A stretch of DNA of 64,000 bases. It comes from Pisaster brevispinus. Its lineage: Eukaryota > Echinodermata > Asteroidea > Forcipulatida > Asteriidae. The notes under the pieces were generated by a model. That model ran no database searches and was not told the DNA's origin. It saw nothing but the letters and a program-made list of their open reading frames with translations. Location: contig JAMKCF010000007.1 of the NCBI GenBank assembly GCA_023634235.1, positions 17,552,592 through 17,616,591 of the forward strand. The letters run 5' to 3'. Below are positions 33,661 through 44,542 of the stretch, in pieces (the stretch's first letter is position 1; the number at the start of each line of letters is the position of its first letter). The position numbers and the translations under genes are program-made.

Positions 33661-35608
33661 AGTTAATAATAATAATAATTGAAGATTTATAAAGCGCACA
33701 TATCTGCCTATAATGGCACCCAAGGCGCACAAGAAAAAAAAACTAGAAACAGTAATTAAACGAAATAATGACAAGTATGGAAATGACAGTTAATCGTTGG
33801 ATTCCTTCATGAGGTATGTTTTCAGATTCTTGTGGAACAGTTCTGCAGTTTTGCTAGATTTAAGGTATGCAGGAAGTGCATTCCACAAACGCGGGGCAGC
33901 TGCAGAGAAAGACCTGTCACCCCAAGACCTCCTCGTTCGAGCTTCCTGGAGCTGGTGGACATTTCCTGAACGCAGACCAAGTCTAGAAGATCTCTTTTCC
34001 ACCAGTAGATCCCACAAGTACACTGGTGTCTGGTTGGTTCTGATTTTAAAAACCAGGGAAAGTACCTTGTACTTGAGTCTTTGCTTCACAGGCAGCCAGT
34101 GTAGATGCTCGAGAACGGGGGTGATATGATCAGATAGCTTTGATCGGGTTACAAGCCGAGCCGCAGAATTTTGGACCTTCTGCAGTCGTTTGATGAGAGT
34201 GTCGGGCAGTCCATTCAGGGTACTATTGTAGATGTCCAAGCGTGATGTGACGAGTGCATGGACTGCCTGTTTCGTGGCATGAGGAGTCAGGTAATCCCGG
34301 ATCCGACGAATGTTCCTAATGTGATAAAATGATGATCGGATGCAACTAGAGATTTGGGGTTCCATTGACATGTTGGAATCCAGTGTCAGACCGAGAGAAC
34401 GTACTTTGGAAACCGGACGAACACGCGCCTCACCAACTGTGAGATGGGGAATGATGACCTTCTTTATCTGTTGAGAAGAACCGAAGAAGATAAATTCGGT
34501 CTTCGCCTGATTAATTTTTAAGTAGTTCTGTCCCATCCATTTGGAGATCTCTGTAATACAGGACTCAAATCTGGCAAGAGTGTTGTCCACATCAGTTTGA
34601 TTAGGCAGGCACGACGAATACAGCTGAATATCATCAGCGTATGTGTGATACATTAAATTATGCGTGTTGATAATCTCACAAATCGGTAAAATATACAAAG
34701 AAAACAGTTGCGGACCGAGCACTGAACCCTGAGGCACAGAACAGTTGAGAGAGACTGGGTCTGAAACGTCATCCTCACCAATGCGAACAGCCTGAGTGCG
34801 ATCATCAAGGTATGACTGACACCAACTCAAAGCCGAACCTCCGATACCAACTTCTTGTAGTCTCTGTAGTAGGACACGATGATCTACCGTGTCGAATGCT
34901 GAGCTCAAATCCAGTAGAACTAGTCCTGTCAGCATGCCCCTATCCATGGCCCGTAAGATGTCATTACTCACTCGCAAGACGGCTGTCTCAACTGAATGGT
35001 TCTTTCTGTAGGCTGATTGGAAAGGATCCTGAAGTGACTGGTCAGCTACACATCTAAGAATGCGTGCAGCAGCTGCTCTCTCGACCACTTTTCCTAAGAA
35101 TTTCAAGTTAGCTACTGGTCTGTAGCTTTCCAGTTTCTCCTTATCCAGGTTAGGCTTCTTCAGTAAGGGCCTGATGATGGCATGCTTCAAGTTCTTCGGA
35201 AAAACAGCCATAGTGAAAGACCTATTGACCAACTTCGTAACGAAAGGCACAAAAGCATGAACATGTTCCTTGATCAGCCATGTTGGGACAGGGTCTTGTT
35301 GACAAGAGCTTGACGGCGATCGTTTAATGATTTTCTCGACTTCTTCCTCGAATGCTACATCAAAGCTGGCCATATATGGTACTCTAGGTGTAGGCTTTTC
35401 ACCGATCTCTAGAAATTGCACCAACGAATCACGAATCGCGTTAGTCTTGCTCATGAAATGCTCTAAGAAACTGTTGGCCAATAACCCCTTAGATGGACTC
35501 TGAGGTAATATAGGATCCCTTTTCTTCTGAAGGAGCTCATCAATCATGGTGAACAAAGCTTTCTGATCTGAAGAACAGCTGTCAACAGCCGATGAATAGA
35601 ACTGTCTT
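33661..35608 (-). mobile_element. L2/CR1-clade LINE, 5' truncated, young
   Basis: Inserted in reverse into the Ig pseudogene. Its 3' end (left) is (ATT)n at 33664-33680 preceded on the minus strand by GCGCTTTATAAATC and GTGCGCCTTGGG, the same tail as the SINEs. The 5' end at about 35608 lies inside the linker before the RT domain, so the endonuclease and 5' UTR are missing. The uninterrupted target is seen at 61130-61160. The reading frame carries no frameshift, indicating recent insertion. Truncation makes it incapable of autonomous movement. No clear target duplication is visible. Confidence 0.92.
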
Positions 35609-35613
35609 GACAT
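33790..35613 (-). CDS. LINE reverse transcriptase (5'-truncated)
   Basis: Open frame of 607 codons. The first two or three residues come from flanking pseudogene sequence, so the ATG at 35613 is fortuitous. After a linker, the RT domain spans about residues 110-390: DPVPTWLIKEH, IIRPLLKKPNLD, ESYRPVANLKFLGKVVER, FQSAYRKNHSVETA, LVLLDLSSAFDTVDH, VPQGSVLGPQLFSLY, and the catalytic HTYADDIQLYSS with both aspartates. Post-RT motifs are FYHIRNIRRIRDYL, SRLDIYNSTLNGLP, VQNSAARLVT, HITPVLEHLHWLPVKQRL and the C-terminal WGDRSFSAAAPRLWNALP. RT, VPQG, YADD and these post-RT motifs together match L2/CR1 elements. It would copy LINE RNA onto a nicked target if an endonuclease were present; that domain is absent. 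Confidence 0.92.
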   Translation of the reverse strand: MSRQFYSSAVDSCSSDQKALFTMIDELLQKKRDPILPQSPSKGLLANSFLEHFMSKTNAIRDSLVQFLEIGEKPTPRVPYMASFDVAFEEEVEKIIKRSPSSSCQQDPVPTWLIKEHVHAFVPFVTKLVNRSFTMAVFPKNLKHAIIRPLLKKPNLDKEKLESYRPVANLKFLGKVVERAAAARILRCVADQSLQDPFQSAYRKNHSVETAVLRVSNDILRAMDRGMLTGLVLLDLSSAFDTVDHRVLLQRLQEVGIGGSALSWCQSYLDDRTQAVRIGEDDVSDPVSLNCSVPQGSVLGPQLFSLYILPICEIINTHNLMYHTYADDIQLYSSCLPNQTDVDNTLARFESCITEISKWMGQNYLKINQAKTEFIFFGSSQQIKKVIIPHLTVGEARVRPVSKVRSLGLTLDSNMSMEPQISSCIRSSFYHIRNIRRIRDYLTPHATKQAVHALVTSRLDIYNSTLNGLPDTLIKRLQKVQNSAARLVTRSKLSDHITPVLEHLHWLPVKQRLKYKVLSLVFKIRTNQTPVYLWDLLVEKRSSRLGLRSGNVHQLQEARTRRSWGDRSFSAAAPRLWNALPAYLKSSKTAELFHKNLKTYLMKESND

Positions 35614-35797
35614 GTGTAACTGGTCCCCTCCAGATAAACATTACGTTGAATCTGAATATGTTGTGTCACGCAAGAACAACGTGGAGGGACTGGTATATGC
35701 GGACTTGGACATACATCACCCCTCATCAGCCAGGAACACAGAAACACTTCAGTCAGAGGAGCAGAGTGAGTATGCTGAGATCCGTCGTGATAAATAG
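35609..35797 (+). pseudogene. Ig pseudogene end fused to a long tail end
   Basis: Resumes right after the LINE with LDMCNWSPPDKHYVES, the end of the Ig2 remnant. At about 35657 it switches to the last 46 codons of a long cytoplasmic tail: VVSRKNNVEGLVYADLDIHH to SEYAEIRRDK and stop, with both ITIMs. The switch drops Ig3, TM and most of the tail. From 35657 the DNA is identical by eye to 37884 onward of the neighbouring gene, so the tail was acquired by recent duplication or conversion. Confidence 0.88.
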
Positions 35798-36056
35798 GTA
35801 TCTAGTCGTTTGCAAGTTCTTTTCTGTCTCTACTCCAACTAAGGTATGGTTAAGAGATACCTGTACATTAAGGGTATTATACAAGGTTGGTACAGATGAA
35901 AAATAGTCACAGTGTTCGTGTTTTGTGTGAGCAACCAAATGTATAAAATAATTTAGCTTAACAAAATGATGTGTTGCGTATGTTCAGAGAAAATAGTGAA
36001 AAACCTTGCACAGTTTACAGCGTGTTAACATTGTCCTTTATTTTGGTGATAACAAC
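35798..36056 (+). other. Duplicated long-tail 3' flank
   Basis: Identical by eye to 38025-38283. It ends at GATAACAAC, where the sequence switches to the K-type 5' flank. Confidence 0.85.
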
Positions 36057-36233
36057 TGTGTTTTTTCCCAGTGTAATAGTATAGTGCCAACTTGATCATC
36101 ATCAGATCGATGAGTCAAAATATAATGTTATGGAACATTTTCTGATGCAGCATTACAACCTTGTGTCTTGTGTATACATACCGGTTCATAGGACATTGCT
36201 GAGTTTTTAACCTTACCACACGTGTAAATAATT
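36057..36233 (+). promoter_or_regulatory. Shortened K-type 5' flank
   Basis: Keeps the proximal part shared with 18690-18859 and 61815-61984 (CCCAGTGTAATAGTATAGTGCC, TCATCATCAGATCGATGAGT, ACCGGTTCATAGGACATTGC, GTGTAAATAATT before ATG). It lacks the distal TGATTGACATCCGTA box and TATA-like region because the duplicated 3' flank adjoins at about 36056. The next gene may therefore have altered expression. Confidence 0.5.
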
Positions 36234-38024
36234 ATGAAGACTACAAGAGTGTACATGTTTGTTAGCATTGTCTTTGCTACGCTGCCGCTGCTCTGTAAGA
36301 CAGGATCTCAGGGTTTCACTTTGAACCCACAGAGTGTTACAGTCACCGAGGGGAGAAATGTAACATTGACTTGTGGGTCGGCCTATTTACGTGACTGCAA
36401 TAAGTTCAAATTCAGTTGGAAATGGAGAAAAGATCAAGATTCTTCTATCGAGCAAATTTCTGTTTGTTCCTCCGTTACACCGAAGTTTGCAAAACGTTAT
36501 AGTATTGCTGTTGAGTTGAATAGTGAACGCTACCATTTGCACATACATATCGTTCAGCTAGAAGACACTGGAACATACTGGTGTTATATGTATAATACAG
36601 GGGATTTTATCAGTGAGAAAGCTTTACTAACAGTGAATCCACTTCTCCCACAGCATAAACCGAACTGTGACTTTGAACAACCAACTGTTGGTTCAAACAT
36701 CTTGTTTAAATGCACTCTCTCAGAACTCGATCCCCCAAGCCTGTTGACTTGGTTTAACTCCACATCAAACAGTCCTATCCCAATTGGAGACGAAACAGAA
36801 TTCAATCCAGGTGAGACTTATGCAGTTTCGCAAAATTTGACTGAGTTTGACAACATGAAAGAGTTTATATGTGTAGCTGGTCCCCACCTTAATGGTCCAA
36901 ATTGCTCCATTACGCCTCTTCGAATACCAACGACTGTGTCAATCTCACCCTCTCAGTTGACACTACATCAACACGAGACCGCGATTTTCACGTGTGACTT
37001 CAAGTCTACACCACAACAGCTAGCAGATGAATACAAATGGCGCGTGTTCCCGATTGACAAAGATGAAGTAAAGGTTAACCAAGACACTGTGCGGAGCCTC
37101 GACGGTCGGTTTAAACTTGACCAAAATGGACAAAATCTCCAGATTATCGACGTAACTTCTGACGAGTTCAACCATTCTCAGATCAGATGCATTGCATTTC
37201 AAGGCAGTACAGCAATTTCAAGCGTCAGTAATTCGCTGTTATTCGTCTTGCCTTTAACCACGGCCACACCAAAGACAACGATAGTTTCAGATAAAGAAAC
37301 AGACACTGCCTTCAACAATGACGACAACACTTTGCAAGGCTCTGGTGTTATAATTATTGTTGGTGGAATCATCGGTGCAATCTTCTTTCTGATAATCATA
37401 GCTTTGCTTGGATGCTACTTGATTAAACACAAACACAACCCCACTGGACCAGGGCAGACGGCGGCTACACGTGGGCAGAGACCGCCTACAGGTGAGAGAG
37501 TAACTGTAAGCAACGAGGATCAAAATGATCAAACGTACGACGAAATCCAGTTGGATGTTGCAGGAGATTGGAACGCCAGGATGTCAAGTAGTGGTGCTAC
37601 GAAAGATGCTGAAGTGTTATACGCGTGCGCCGATAAGACCGGACGTAACGGAATCAAACCATATGGCGTGCCTGCTCCATCAACAACTGATCAAGATGGT
37701 TACACAGTCACTAATGGAGACAGCGTGGACGAGGAGATTGGACATGCAAGGGACCAAGCAATCTACACAATGGTGAACAAACCTATGAAAACCAAACCAA
37801 ACCACCCAGGGAAGAATGACCATCACAAAGTCAATCAACTACCAGAAGAGGACGGCAAAGAATCAGACACACCCATTGAAGACGATGTTGTGTCACGCAA
37901 GAACAACGTGGAGGGACTGGTATATGCGGACTTGGACATACATCACCCCTCATCAGCCAGGAACACAGAAACACTTCAGTCAGAGGAGCAGAGTGAGTAT
38001 GCTGAGATCCGTCGTGATAAATAG
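36234..38024 (+). CDS. Intronless 3-Ig receptor, K-type, long ITIM tail
   Basis: 596 residues, fully open, ATG at 36234. The signal peptide (1-25) is K-type, MKTTRVYMFVSIVFATLPLL. Ig1 has C47/C117, W62, the motif DTGTYWC and an extra C55/C78 pair. Ig2 has C160/C213 and C145/C224. Ig3 has C254/C319 and is nearly the same as in all other members. The uncharged TM (about 371-397) starts GVIIIVGGIIGAIFFLIIIA. The tail is collinear with the gene at 22892: Y435 (TYDEI), Y463, Y477, Y490, Y511 (IYTMV), then ITIMs LVYADL (Y564) and SEYAEI (Y589). An E-type and a K-type head thus carry the same tail. Expected to be an inhibitory surface receptor signalling through SH2 phosphatases (known ITIM biology); ligand unknown. 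The upstream control region is shortened. Confidence 0.9.
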   Translation: MKTTRVYMFVSIVFATLPLLCKTGSQGFTLNPQSVTVTEGRNVTLTCGSAYLRDCNKFKFSWKWRKDQDSSIEQISVCSSVTPKFAKRYSIAVELNSERYHLHIHIVQLEDTGTYWCYMYNTGDFISEKALLTVNPLLPQHKPNCDFEQPTVGSNILFKCTLSELDPPSLLTWFNSTSNSPIPIGDETEFNPGETYAVSQNLTEFDNMKEFICVAGPHLNGPNCSITPLRIPTTVSISPSQLTLHQHETAIFTCDFKSTPQQLADEYKWRVFPIDKDEVKVNQDTVRSLDGRFKLDQNGQNLQIIDVTSDEFNHSQIRCIAFQGSTAISSVSNSLLFVLPLTTATPKTTIVSDKETDTAFNNDDNTLQGSGVIIIVGGIIGAIFFLIIIALLGCYLIKHKHNPTGPGQTAATRGQRPPTGERVTVSNEDQNDQTYDEIQLDVAGDWNARMSSSGATKDAEVLYACADKTGRNGIKPYGVPAPSTTDQDGYTVTNGDSVDEEIGHARDQAIYTMVNKPMKTKPNHPGKNDHHKVNQLPEEDGKESDTPIEDDVVSRKNNVEGLVYADLDIHHPSSARNTETLQSEEQSEYAEIRRDK

Positions 38025-38485
38025 GTATCTAGTCGTTTGCAAGTTCTTTTCTGTCTCTACTCCAACTAAGGTATGGTTAAGAGATACCTGTACATTAAGG
38101 GTATTATACAAGGTTGGTACAGATGAAAAATAGTCACAGTGTTCGTGTTTTGTGTGAGCAACCAAATGTATAAAATAATTTAGCTTAACAAAATGATGTG
38201 TTGCGTATGTTCAGAGAAAATAGTGAAAAACCTTGCACAGTTTACAGCGTGTTAACATTGTCCTTTATTTTGGTGATAACAACCAAAAACAGATGATGCG
38301 GTTTTTTTAAATAGTTGTTCAGAAACAGTTTTCTCGAATATGACTCCGTCACTGAGGGAAATATTTCGCACATAGAATAGTTCTTTTACGAACGTCACAA
38401 TCAACAAGATTTAAGACTTAACTTAAGCAATAAGATATAATAACATTGACGTACATTGTGTACTTGCGTTATTTCATATCCTAAA
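38025..38485 (+). other. Long-tail gene 3' flank
   Basis: Matches 24689-25130; its first 259 bp are identical by eye to 35798-36056. No strict AATAAA is seen; AAATAATTT lies at the place of the AATAAA after the 22892 gene. Confidence 0.55.
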
Positions 38486-38795
38486 GAACGAGTCGCTATA
38501 GACTCAAGTTCTGGTGGCTCAGTCATCAAGGTGTGGGTTCGAATCCTGGTCATGACAATTGCAATTTTTTATCAAGATACCTAACCAAATAAATGTTTCT
38601 TTTCACCCAGAGGTAATTGGGTACCAATGAGGGCTTAAGTAATTGTTTTAGCTTAGTGCTCTACATACTTGGCAGCACAGGCTGTATACTCCTGAGGGAG
38701 CTGATGCATGATGGTTTAAGGATTGAAATAAATCGCCCAGTAATCAGGGGTAATAATATTGGAGGGCCAGCTATATACGAAATCACTATTATTCT
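38486..38795 (+). mobile_element. SINE, second subtype (S2 copy)
   Basis: Duplicate of the SINE at 25131-25450: TATAGACTCAAGTTCTGG, B box GGTTCGAATCC, TGGTCATGACA and 3' GGGCCAGCTATATACGAA. It carries a few small deletions relative to the S1 copy. It moved here by segmental duplication, not by separate insertion. Confidence 0.75.
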
Positions 38796-40262
38796 CGAGA
38801 CTAAACCCAAAATCGTGTCCAATATTTTTAAGATCGGGTCTCATAATGGTCGGAGAAGTTTTCATAAATATAAGGGATTTTTTAAATTTAAACAGACACC
38901 TCTATCGCAGAAATATCCGGACAACCTTGTCTTTTTGTCTGAACTACACCATCCCCCCAAACAGTTCTAAGATAAACTCATGAATAAGCATGTTTGATAC
39001 AACAATATCACACCAAGTTAATCACTATTCAACTCCATTGTGAAGCGTCAGTACGAGCATTTTGGGTTTGTTTTCTTTTGCATCATTTTGTGTGCATACA
39101 AATTTTCATGAATCAATACACGATACTTTGTTAGTCTGCACTCAAGCCGTATTCCGAGATATGTTATGTCGCATAGCTTTAAAAACTTAAAGCCAAAGCC
39201 AAAACTATTTTTTTAAAGTCTATTTTGAATCTATGAAACTGTCTAAAGAGCACACCTTTTTTTCATTACGCTTAAGATTACAGCCTTTCTTTTGCAAAAT
39301 TAAATATACTATCCCGCCTATATTGAATGTTAACCAGGATTTTCCAACCAAGAGTTCATTTAATAATATGTAAAAACAATTACACTGAAAAGCTTTTATA
39401 TTTTCATGACTGTTTTTGTACAGTCAGTCGTTCCTATGTAATAACAATTGGGTTGTCTGACTGTTGACCAAATTCAACTTTCACAAGGAAGTGGTTGTTC
39501 AAACAATACAAAGTTGGGTCCTTGTTTAGTGTTTGTGTTAAGACGTAGACAGTACAGGAAAAGGACGTGTCACACTTTCTGGCTGAACGCCATGTTTGGA
39601 AGTAGAAAAAAAACTTTCTGCTGAACGGAAAGTAGGACAAAAAACTGACCACTTAACCATAGCCTTATACAATCGCCCATTAGATTATCAGCACATTTAG
39701 TTCAATTATCCAGTTTTCAATTAGTTTCATTTTCAAAATTTTAGTAGAAAAACTACAAAATGTAACATAAACATTTCTCAGATCTGTGTATATCCAATAC
39801 AGAAGTCACATGTATTTAGTTGCAAACCCACAGCCTATTGTCCGCCCGCGGTATGCTAGACTGGACCATTCCACAAATCTTGGAGGGGGAGGTCAGTTAT
39901 CAGGGTTGTGTTGTTTTTTTTATCGGCTGATGATTTTTTCCCTCAAAGAAATATTGTTATTTAAAATAATTGCTGTTTTACTCCATCAGGCTGTATTTTA
40001 CGCTTACATTGTAATGCGATTTTGAAAATGTTTATGGTAAAACGTGAATAATAAATCCATAGTTTTGTTTATCTATAATTGTTACCATACTGAGCGTACA
40101 AATCTTGCTGCATGTGGATTATCTTAGTTTATTGTATCATTCGATGCCTTTGATTTCAGATAGTATCACCGTAATATAGTGTGTTCCTAGCTGTACGAGT
40201 TTTGTCTCAATTCACGCTCACACTACTGTAAGAGTACAAGATACGTCTCCTAACGCACGTAA

Positions 40263-40406
40263 AGCCCGGTTCATACTTCACGCGAATCCGAACGCGAAGC
40301 GAATTTCTGTGACGTTGACAATGAATACGCGCAGTTTCTCCATTGTTGACGCAATAAAATTCGCTTCGCTTTCGCTTTCGCTTTCGCAGGAAGTATGAAC
40401 CGGGTT
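40263..40406. mobile_element. MITE with TAA target duplication (S2)
   Basis: Same element as 26971-27108 at the same position in the duplicated segment, flanked by TAA at 40260-40262 and 40407-40409. It is 6 bp longer because of one extra GCTTTC hexamer. It therefore inserted before S1 and S2 separated; S3 lacks it. Confidence 0.85.
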
Positions 40407-40610
40407 TAACACCCAATGAACGTGCGAACTTGTGCGACGGTCGTTTTGCACGCATACAATTATGTTGCAATTAGACACAGTGTCAGGGAGTTTTCAAAAT
40501 GTACAGATAACATGCCAAAATGTAGCTTCATAATCTTCACCAATTTAGTGTTTTCTTACAGTAATGGTGCTCATTATTAATATTCTATTATTGTACTGCA
40601 TTTTTATATT

Positions 40611-41045
40611 TTACTCTGATTGGTTCGTAACCACCTTTTGTTAATTAATAACTTTGTTTGGCAACATTTTCACCGTTGTTTTTCTGGTTGCCTTCACTTA
40701 ATTCTTTGCTTCTCTTTTTTTTGCTATAATTTGATATGTTTGCGTTTGTTCTTGTTTATGTCTCTGACGAAGGTCCAGTTTGGATCGAAAGCTAAGGACA
40801 TCTTCCCTTTTAGTTTTATATATTAAGTATATATATAATATTAGTAGGTTAGATGGCCTTAGCTTTCGATCAAAACCGGACCTTCATCAGAGGCATAAAC
40901 AAGATCAAACGCAAACATATCCATTTATAGCAAAAAGAGGAGCAAAGGATTAAGGGAGAGTATCCAGAAAAAAAGCGGGAAAATATAGCCAATCAACGTT
41001 ATAAATTTACAAACAATGGGGTGGCTAAGAACCAATCAGAGTAAA
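40611..41045. mobile_element. Long inverted-repeat (foldback) element
   Basis: Arms of about 200 bp face each other: TTACTCTGATTGGTTCGTAA at the left, the reverse complement ending ACCAATCAGAGTAAA at the right, and GATCGAAAGCTAAGG near the inner ends on both sides. The centre is an AT-rich loop (about 40815-40850). S1 keeps only the outer left arm (27315-27430); S3 keeps the left arm and loop (50411-50660) but not the right arm. No transposase is encoded. It is probably a non-autonomous DNA transposon that has been eroded differently in each copy. Confidence 0.75.
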
Positions 41046-42732
41046 GTAGTGAGGACAAAGGATGGTCAGTGTGAAAGGCTGGATCACTGGACCATAAAGG
41101 TGGTACCCCATTGTAGGCATTACAATGCGGGAAGCATGATTTAGGTTAGAATTAGAGGGCAAGCCGCATAGGATAATGCAACTAACAAGTATATATTACA
41201 TATATACAAGTTTTTGTGGGGGAGCAATGTTTGTACCCATAATTGTTCAATCAAGATAATGTATCCAAACAATGTTTATTTTTGTAAACGAAAGAGAAAC
41301 CTTGTAGGTAATGTATCAGTAAATTATTCGGTGTATCTAATGTTATTATAATTATATTTATTCATTGCTTGTTTGATTAATTTTAAAGTTTGTATTATTA
41401 TTGCTTAGTACAAAGTTTTTAAATTCTGGAACATGTCCTTTTTAGAGTAGCAACTTTATAGGTAATTTTTTTTCATTCTCAACTGTTTTTTGACATAGAA
41501 GTTATAGTCGACTATGCATGTTTCCATGTCAAGCAGCTAACCGGAAATTCAGAAGCATTATACTGTACTTTTGTTTCTGTTTTTGCCTTTGTCGCTGTGG
41601 CAGGAGATTTTGTGCCCCCCCCCCCAACGGTGAATTGTGTCGAAATTTCTTTGAATCAACTTCCTTCAGCCCAAGTTGATTTACCGTGTTGGGGACACAC
41701 ACACGCAAAGGGGCGGCCTCTATCGACCGCCCGAGAAAATCTCCGTTGAATAAAATAATACGGAGGCTATAACTTATGCAAACTTGTTAATATACGTGGT
41801 TATTTAGTTATTGAAGTGGAAATAAGTAAAGGTAATTTCATGGTCTTTAATGCAATTTGCTCAATTTTGACAGTACATCGGACAAAACTGTTTCTATTGG
41901 TTTCTGGATTATAATCAGTTAGTGAAGTTCCGAGTGAAACTGTTCCTGTAAGATTAATCACTAATGCCTAGGTTGTTTATCGAAATAATGAATTGGGCAT
42001 TGCCATGAAGTTGGTTAAAAGAGTCATAATTTTTATTTTTACTTATAAAAAACTAGCTTATTAGTGCTAATGTTTATTGGTAAAACAACATGGATTTTGA
42101 AGTTTGTACGTTACCCGCTACAACAAATGCCCGTGGTGGGGCGTATTTATTAAATCAATCACTATAATCAAAATAAAAAGGGAAAGTTTAGAAAAGTTCA
42201 CTAAGACTCACAGACGTTTCAACTATGGGAACAGCTAAAGGGTGGTATGATGTTATGATGCATGTGTGATAAAGAAGGGTGTTATGATGTTAAATTTGCA
42301 TATGGGATAATAATGTTATGTGTGTCTCACCCATACACCTGTGAGTTTCTTGCCCGAAACCTCGGCACTTTCCCGAGTCCTGTGAAAAAAACAATATTGA
42401 AAAGGAAACCCAAGAGCAATGAAACCCGAGACACCCTAATGTTTTGACTACACAAAAGATTTGACCAGTTATATCCTCTGGTCGAGGTGGATAAAAATGA
42501 TTGCGCAATTCTTTTGTCTCAATCTGATGTTCCACTGAATGGCATCCATTCAAATTTGATTGAATCCAAAACAATGTATGTAAAGGTAACATTCACTCTG
42601 TTATTATTGTCAGATGCATGTTTACTGATAGCGATATTAAACAAATTGATGCTTCACGCTTGTATTACGGAAAGAGAAGTGGAAATATTTGGTGTAGATT
42701 AATTGTCTTTTTATTTTGTTTGGTGTATCTGT

Positions 42733-43097
42733 TCGTATCCGACTCCTCCCGACATCGCTGTCATATCCGGTGATGAGAAATACTGGCAGAGGTCTCGTAC
42801 AGCTGTCATTATAGGAGTGCCGTTGAAGGCCTTGTCTTTCTGGTTGCAGCCGCTGCTCTCATTGGATGCTACTTCCTAAAGAAAAAACGACAAAGGGAAG
42901 AACCACGCCCAAAACCGTCTGATGGTCGTCTGAGATTATCACCTGACAGGCATCAGGGGTGTTCCGTTGCCATGGCAGACTTGACATATACCGAACTCAC
43001 GCGAGATAAGGGAGAAACTTCTGAACCTTCACCGTATCAAAGTTTACGTTCGGATGCACAGAGAGTCCATGAAACCCTCTACAGTAACGTACCTTAG
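42733..43097 (+). pseudogene. Orphan TM/short-tail fragment (S2 side)
   Basis: Starts at TCGTATCCGACTCC after the same non-receptor sequence as 28884 and 52203. One base is missing in the TM coding region (ATTATAGGAGTGCC where others have ATAGGGGGTGCC), shifting the frame. The tail retains LTYTEL, SPYQSL and TLYSNV coding sequence and ends at TAG 43095. No start or signal peptide is present. Confidence 0.85.
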
Positions 43098-44421
43098 TCT
43101 GTGAAGACTAGCGCCCTCTACACTGTAAAAGTAGCGCTTCGAACATAAACACATTTCTAAGCACCTCGCTTCTACCCACTTTTGGAACTTGTTTAGCTCT
43201 CAAAATGTATAGATTCTGCATTTCTTTGACATGTTTACCTCGAGGCATGTTTAGCCTGTGACATGTTAAGCTTGAAAGTCATTAGGAATATTAGATCGTG
43301 GTAAACATGTTTAGCATGACACTTTTTAAGAAAATAAAAATTTCAGAGAATGCGCATAGATTTTAAACAGTTTTCACTTTTAGTTCAAACACAGCTGAGA
43401 ACTTCTCATTGTTAGCCTATAAGTTGTAATTATTTAATTATTCTAAATTCTCTGATTCTCGTCATTCCATTTTAAATGTGAAAACAGGCTTTTAAAAATA
43501 TTTCACCCAACTGGCATAACTGGCAAAAGAAATGTTTGGTCATACTATTATGTGTATTTACATTTTGAACAAGAAAACATGAGTAAAAACAGATCTGTAT
43601 GGTTTTCTCCAAGGCAAAACCAGCGCCCATGATTTTTTTAAAGAACGATTGGTACCAATTTATACCAACTTGATGTGTTCAATGTTTTAATTCATAAAAT
43701 GGCCATGCTATAAAGCGACACACCAGTGTCAGCCCTAGCCATTGTCAATCCACATCTCTACTTGGTGCAAATTTGAGGTTTTCTGTAAACAGTAATTTAT
43801 CGCCGTATATTTTTTAATTACAAAGACCAGTACTCAGAACTAATTGGAACGTAATCGGAATACACAATCAAAGAAACAGTTCTCAGATTGAAATGTTCTT
43901 GAATTATTTTCTCTAAAACCACATTCCTGTGAAGGGAATTGCATTTGAAAATGTTACACTATATCAACAGCTGCAGTGCTTTTTACCAAGTAAGTTCTTA
44001 TGGCCACTAGTTTTTGGAGTAATTACCAAAGGTATAGACTTTCTCTAGATTATTGAACTGTTTTATAAGTAAGCTAATTGCTATTATTCTCTAAAAGCTC
44101 AATAAAATGTAGGTGACGTATGCTGTGCCCGTTATATACCTAGATATATTGCAGACTCCATGCCTTTTGGCGAGCTCGTTGGTTTTATCGTTTCTCTAAA
44201 GTGCACAAAGTTGTTGTTTTGAATCCCACCGGAATGTCCCTGCTGTTGGCGATTATACACAGTGATTGAGTTTGTTTGGACAAGAGCGACTGCGCAGTAC
44301 GAGTAAAAAAATACGCACGACAATTACACCTTTCTTCAAACTAAAAACCCTGAAATCCAACAGCCGAGGCTTAGTCCCCCTAGCCTTGCTTCCTACAGAC
44401 CAGTCGTTTAATTCACTCATT
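43098..44421 (+). other. Duplicated 3' flank with SINE-like module
   Basis: Same unit as 19675-20703. The GAGCGACTGCGCAGTACGAG module ends near 44303. No coding function is supported. Confidence 0.5.
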
Positions 44422-44542
44422 TGAACTACACCGAACTCACGCGAGATAACGGAGAAACTCCTGACCCTTCCTCATATCAAAATTTATGTTCGGATGCGTT
44501 CGGAGATACCACGAAACTATCGACATCAGTAACGGACCTTAG
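44422..44542 (+). pseudogene. Receptor tail fragment (tail-B copy 3)
   Basis: Encodes, as a fragment, NYTELTRDNGE, SSYQNL and a diverged end TKLSTSVTDL, finishing at TAG 44540-44542. It has no upstream Ig or membrane sequence and no start codon. Confidence 0.75.

Larger units (their letters stand above)
38796..42732 (+). repeat. Segmental duplication copy S2
   Basis: Collinear with S1 (25451-28883) and S3 (49307-52202). It holds the MITE at 40263-40406 and the most complete copy of the inverted-repeat element (40611-41045), which makes it longer than S1. A C-run of about 12 bases lies near 41617. No genes are supported. Confidence 0.85.

Noticed and set aside
40761..40895. Hammerhead-like motif CTGATGAAGGTCC...GATCGAAAGC in both arms of the inverted-repeat element
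   Set aside because: The core has one extra A between CUGAUGA and stem II, and I could not find a pairing stem III or a UH cleavage site. The resemblance to a hammerhead ribozyme is not sufficient.
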